This document shows positions 63,550 through 64,000 of a DNA stretch of 64,000 nt, piece after piece. The stretch is taken from NCBI RefSeq assembly GCF_028583425.1, contig NC_072790.1:212576897-212640896 (forward strand). Direction: 5' to 3'. A program made the translations under genes and the position numbers. This DNA comes from Eublepharis macularius (taxonomy: Eukaryota > Chordata > Lepidosauria > Squamata > Eublepharidae). A model generated the notes under the pieces. The model was not told the DNA's origin. It worked only from the letters and a program-made list of their open reading frames with translations, and ran no database searches. Position 1 is the stretch's first letter. The number at the start of each line of letters is the position of its first letter.

Positions 63550-64000
63550 GACCCCTTTAGACTTCCCCTTACAACTAAACAGACAGGATAAGAGACATCT
63601 GTAAGATGGTGCTGCAGAAATCAGGTTAGCAGCAGAGAGCACAGAACTTGGGCCCGGCTATCCAGAGTCTTTCATTTGAGACTACATTGCCTTATGGTAT
63701 ACTCTCCTCCAAAGCCTCCCACATAAATAGCAGCCATTACTAAATTCCCTGGTTCAGGACTGTTGGTGCTCTTTTACATGCTAATAAGTTGTCAACAGTA
63801 GGACAGTAATTGTCAGTTATGTGCCATAAGAAAACCACTAGTGTGCTGTGGAAAAAATAAGTTAAGCAATACAAGCTCTCTGTGAGTTCAGTTACCCAAA
63901 GAGAAAGTTTCCCTCTGTACCTAGCTGTTATGGACCTTGTTTCCTTCCAGTTCTGTTCAGAAATGGAGCACTTATGTCCCAGAGATGAAATGCTGTCAGA
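63550..64000. other. Right flank, no gene seen
   Basis: Unique-looking intergenic DNA up to the window edge. From mammalian synteny CCDC88A would lie further right, but no exon of it was recognised. Confidence 0.4.

Overview
The window is nuclear DNA from a vertebrate, most likely a squamate reptile (lizard or gecko). The evidence is spliced genes with GT-AG introns, CpG-rich promoters, full-length L1, L2/CR1, Penelope-like, hAT and tRNA-derived SINE repeats of squamate type, and the gene order CLHC1 - RPS27A - MTIF2, which from memory matches human chromosome 2p16. The species cannot be fixed from the sequence alone.

Three host genes are supported. (1) About 2.0-27.8 kb, minus strand: five well supported and one tentative coding exon, plus the 5'-most recognised coding exon, of CLHC1, a protein with a clathrin-heavy-chain-linker-like region. 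Its 3' exons lie beyond the left edge or were not recognised. (2) 30.57-36.14 kb, plus strand: complete RPS27A, a 156-residue ubiquitin-S27a fusion in five coding exons after a non-coding first exon with a pyrimidine tract. It starts head to head with CLHC1, and the shared promoter carries several ACTACAACTCCC-type motifs. (3) 38.5-59.5 kb, minus strand: complete coding sequence of MTIF2, mitochondrial initiation factor 2, in 13 coding exons that join in frame to 725 residues. Its CpG-rich promoter has NRF1-like sites.

The rest is intronic or intergenic and rich in repeats. An almost intact 6.1 kb L1 (6.37-12.47 kb) has a perfect 15-bp target-site duplication. A second, 5'-truncated L1 of the same family lies at 16.6-18.2 kb, and an old L1 at 23.0-26.6 kb is interrupted by a palindromic hAT MITE. 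Two non-autonomous hAT elements share TIRs of one kind but have unrelated repetitive cores (18.45-19.29 and 49.78-50.79 kb). A third GC-rich tandem array (22.04-23.04 kb) ends in a different hAT-like terminus. A Penelope-like element with 422-bp inverted arms sits in an MTIF2 intron. Several L2/CR1 3' ends, three closely related tRNA-SINEs, a 5S-rRNA-derived SINE and several strong palindromes are also present.

The most notable unexplained items are a CpG island inside CLHC1 carrying a Kozak-perfect candidate first exon on the opposite strand (16.2 kb), and a small fold-back repeat (63.4 kb) whose 12-bp duplication and inverted 5' arm mirror the Penelope-like element. Nothing points to a new multi-gene system; the novelty is in mobile-element structure and promoter organisation.
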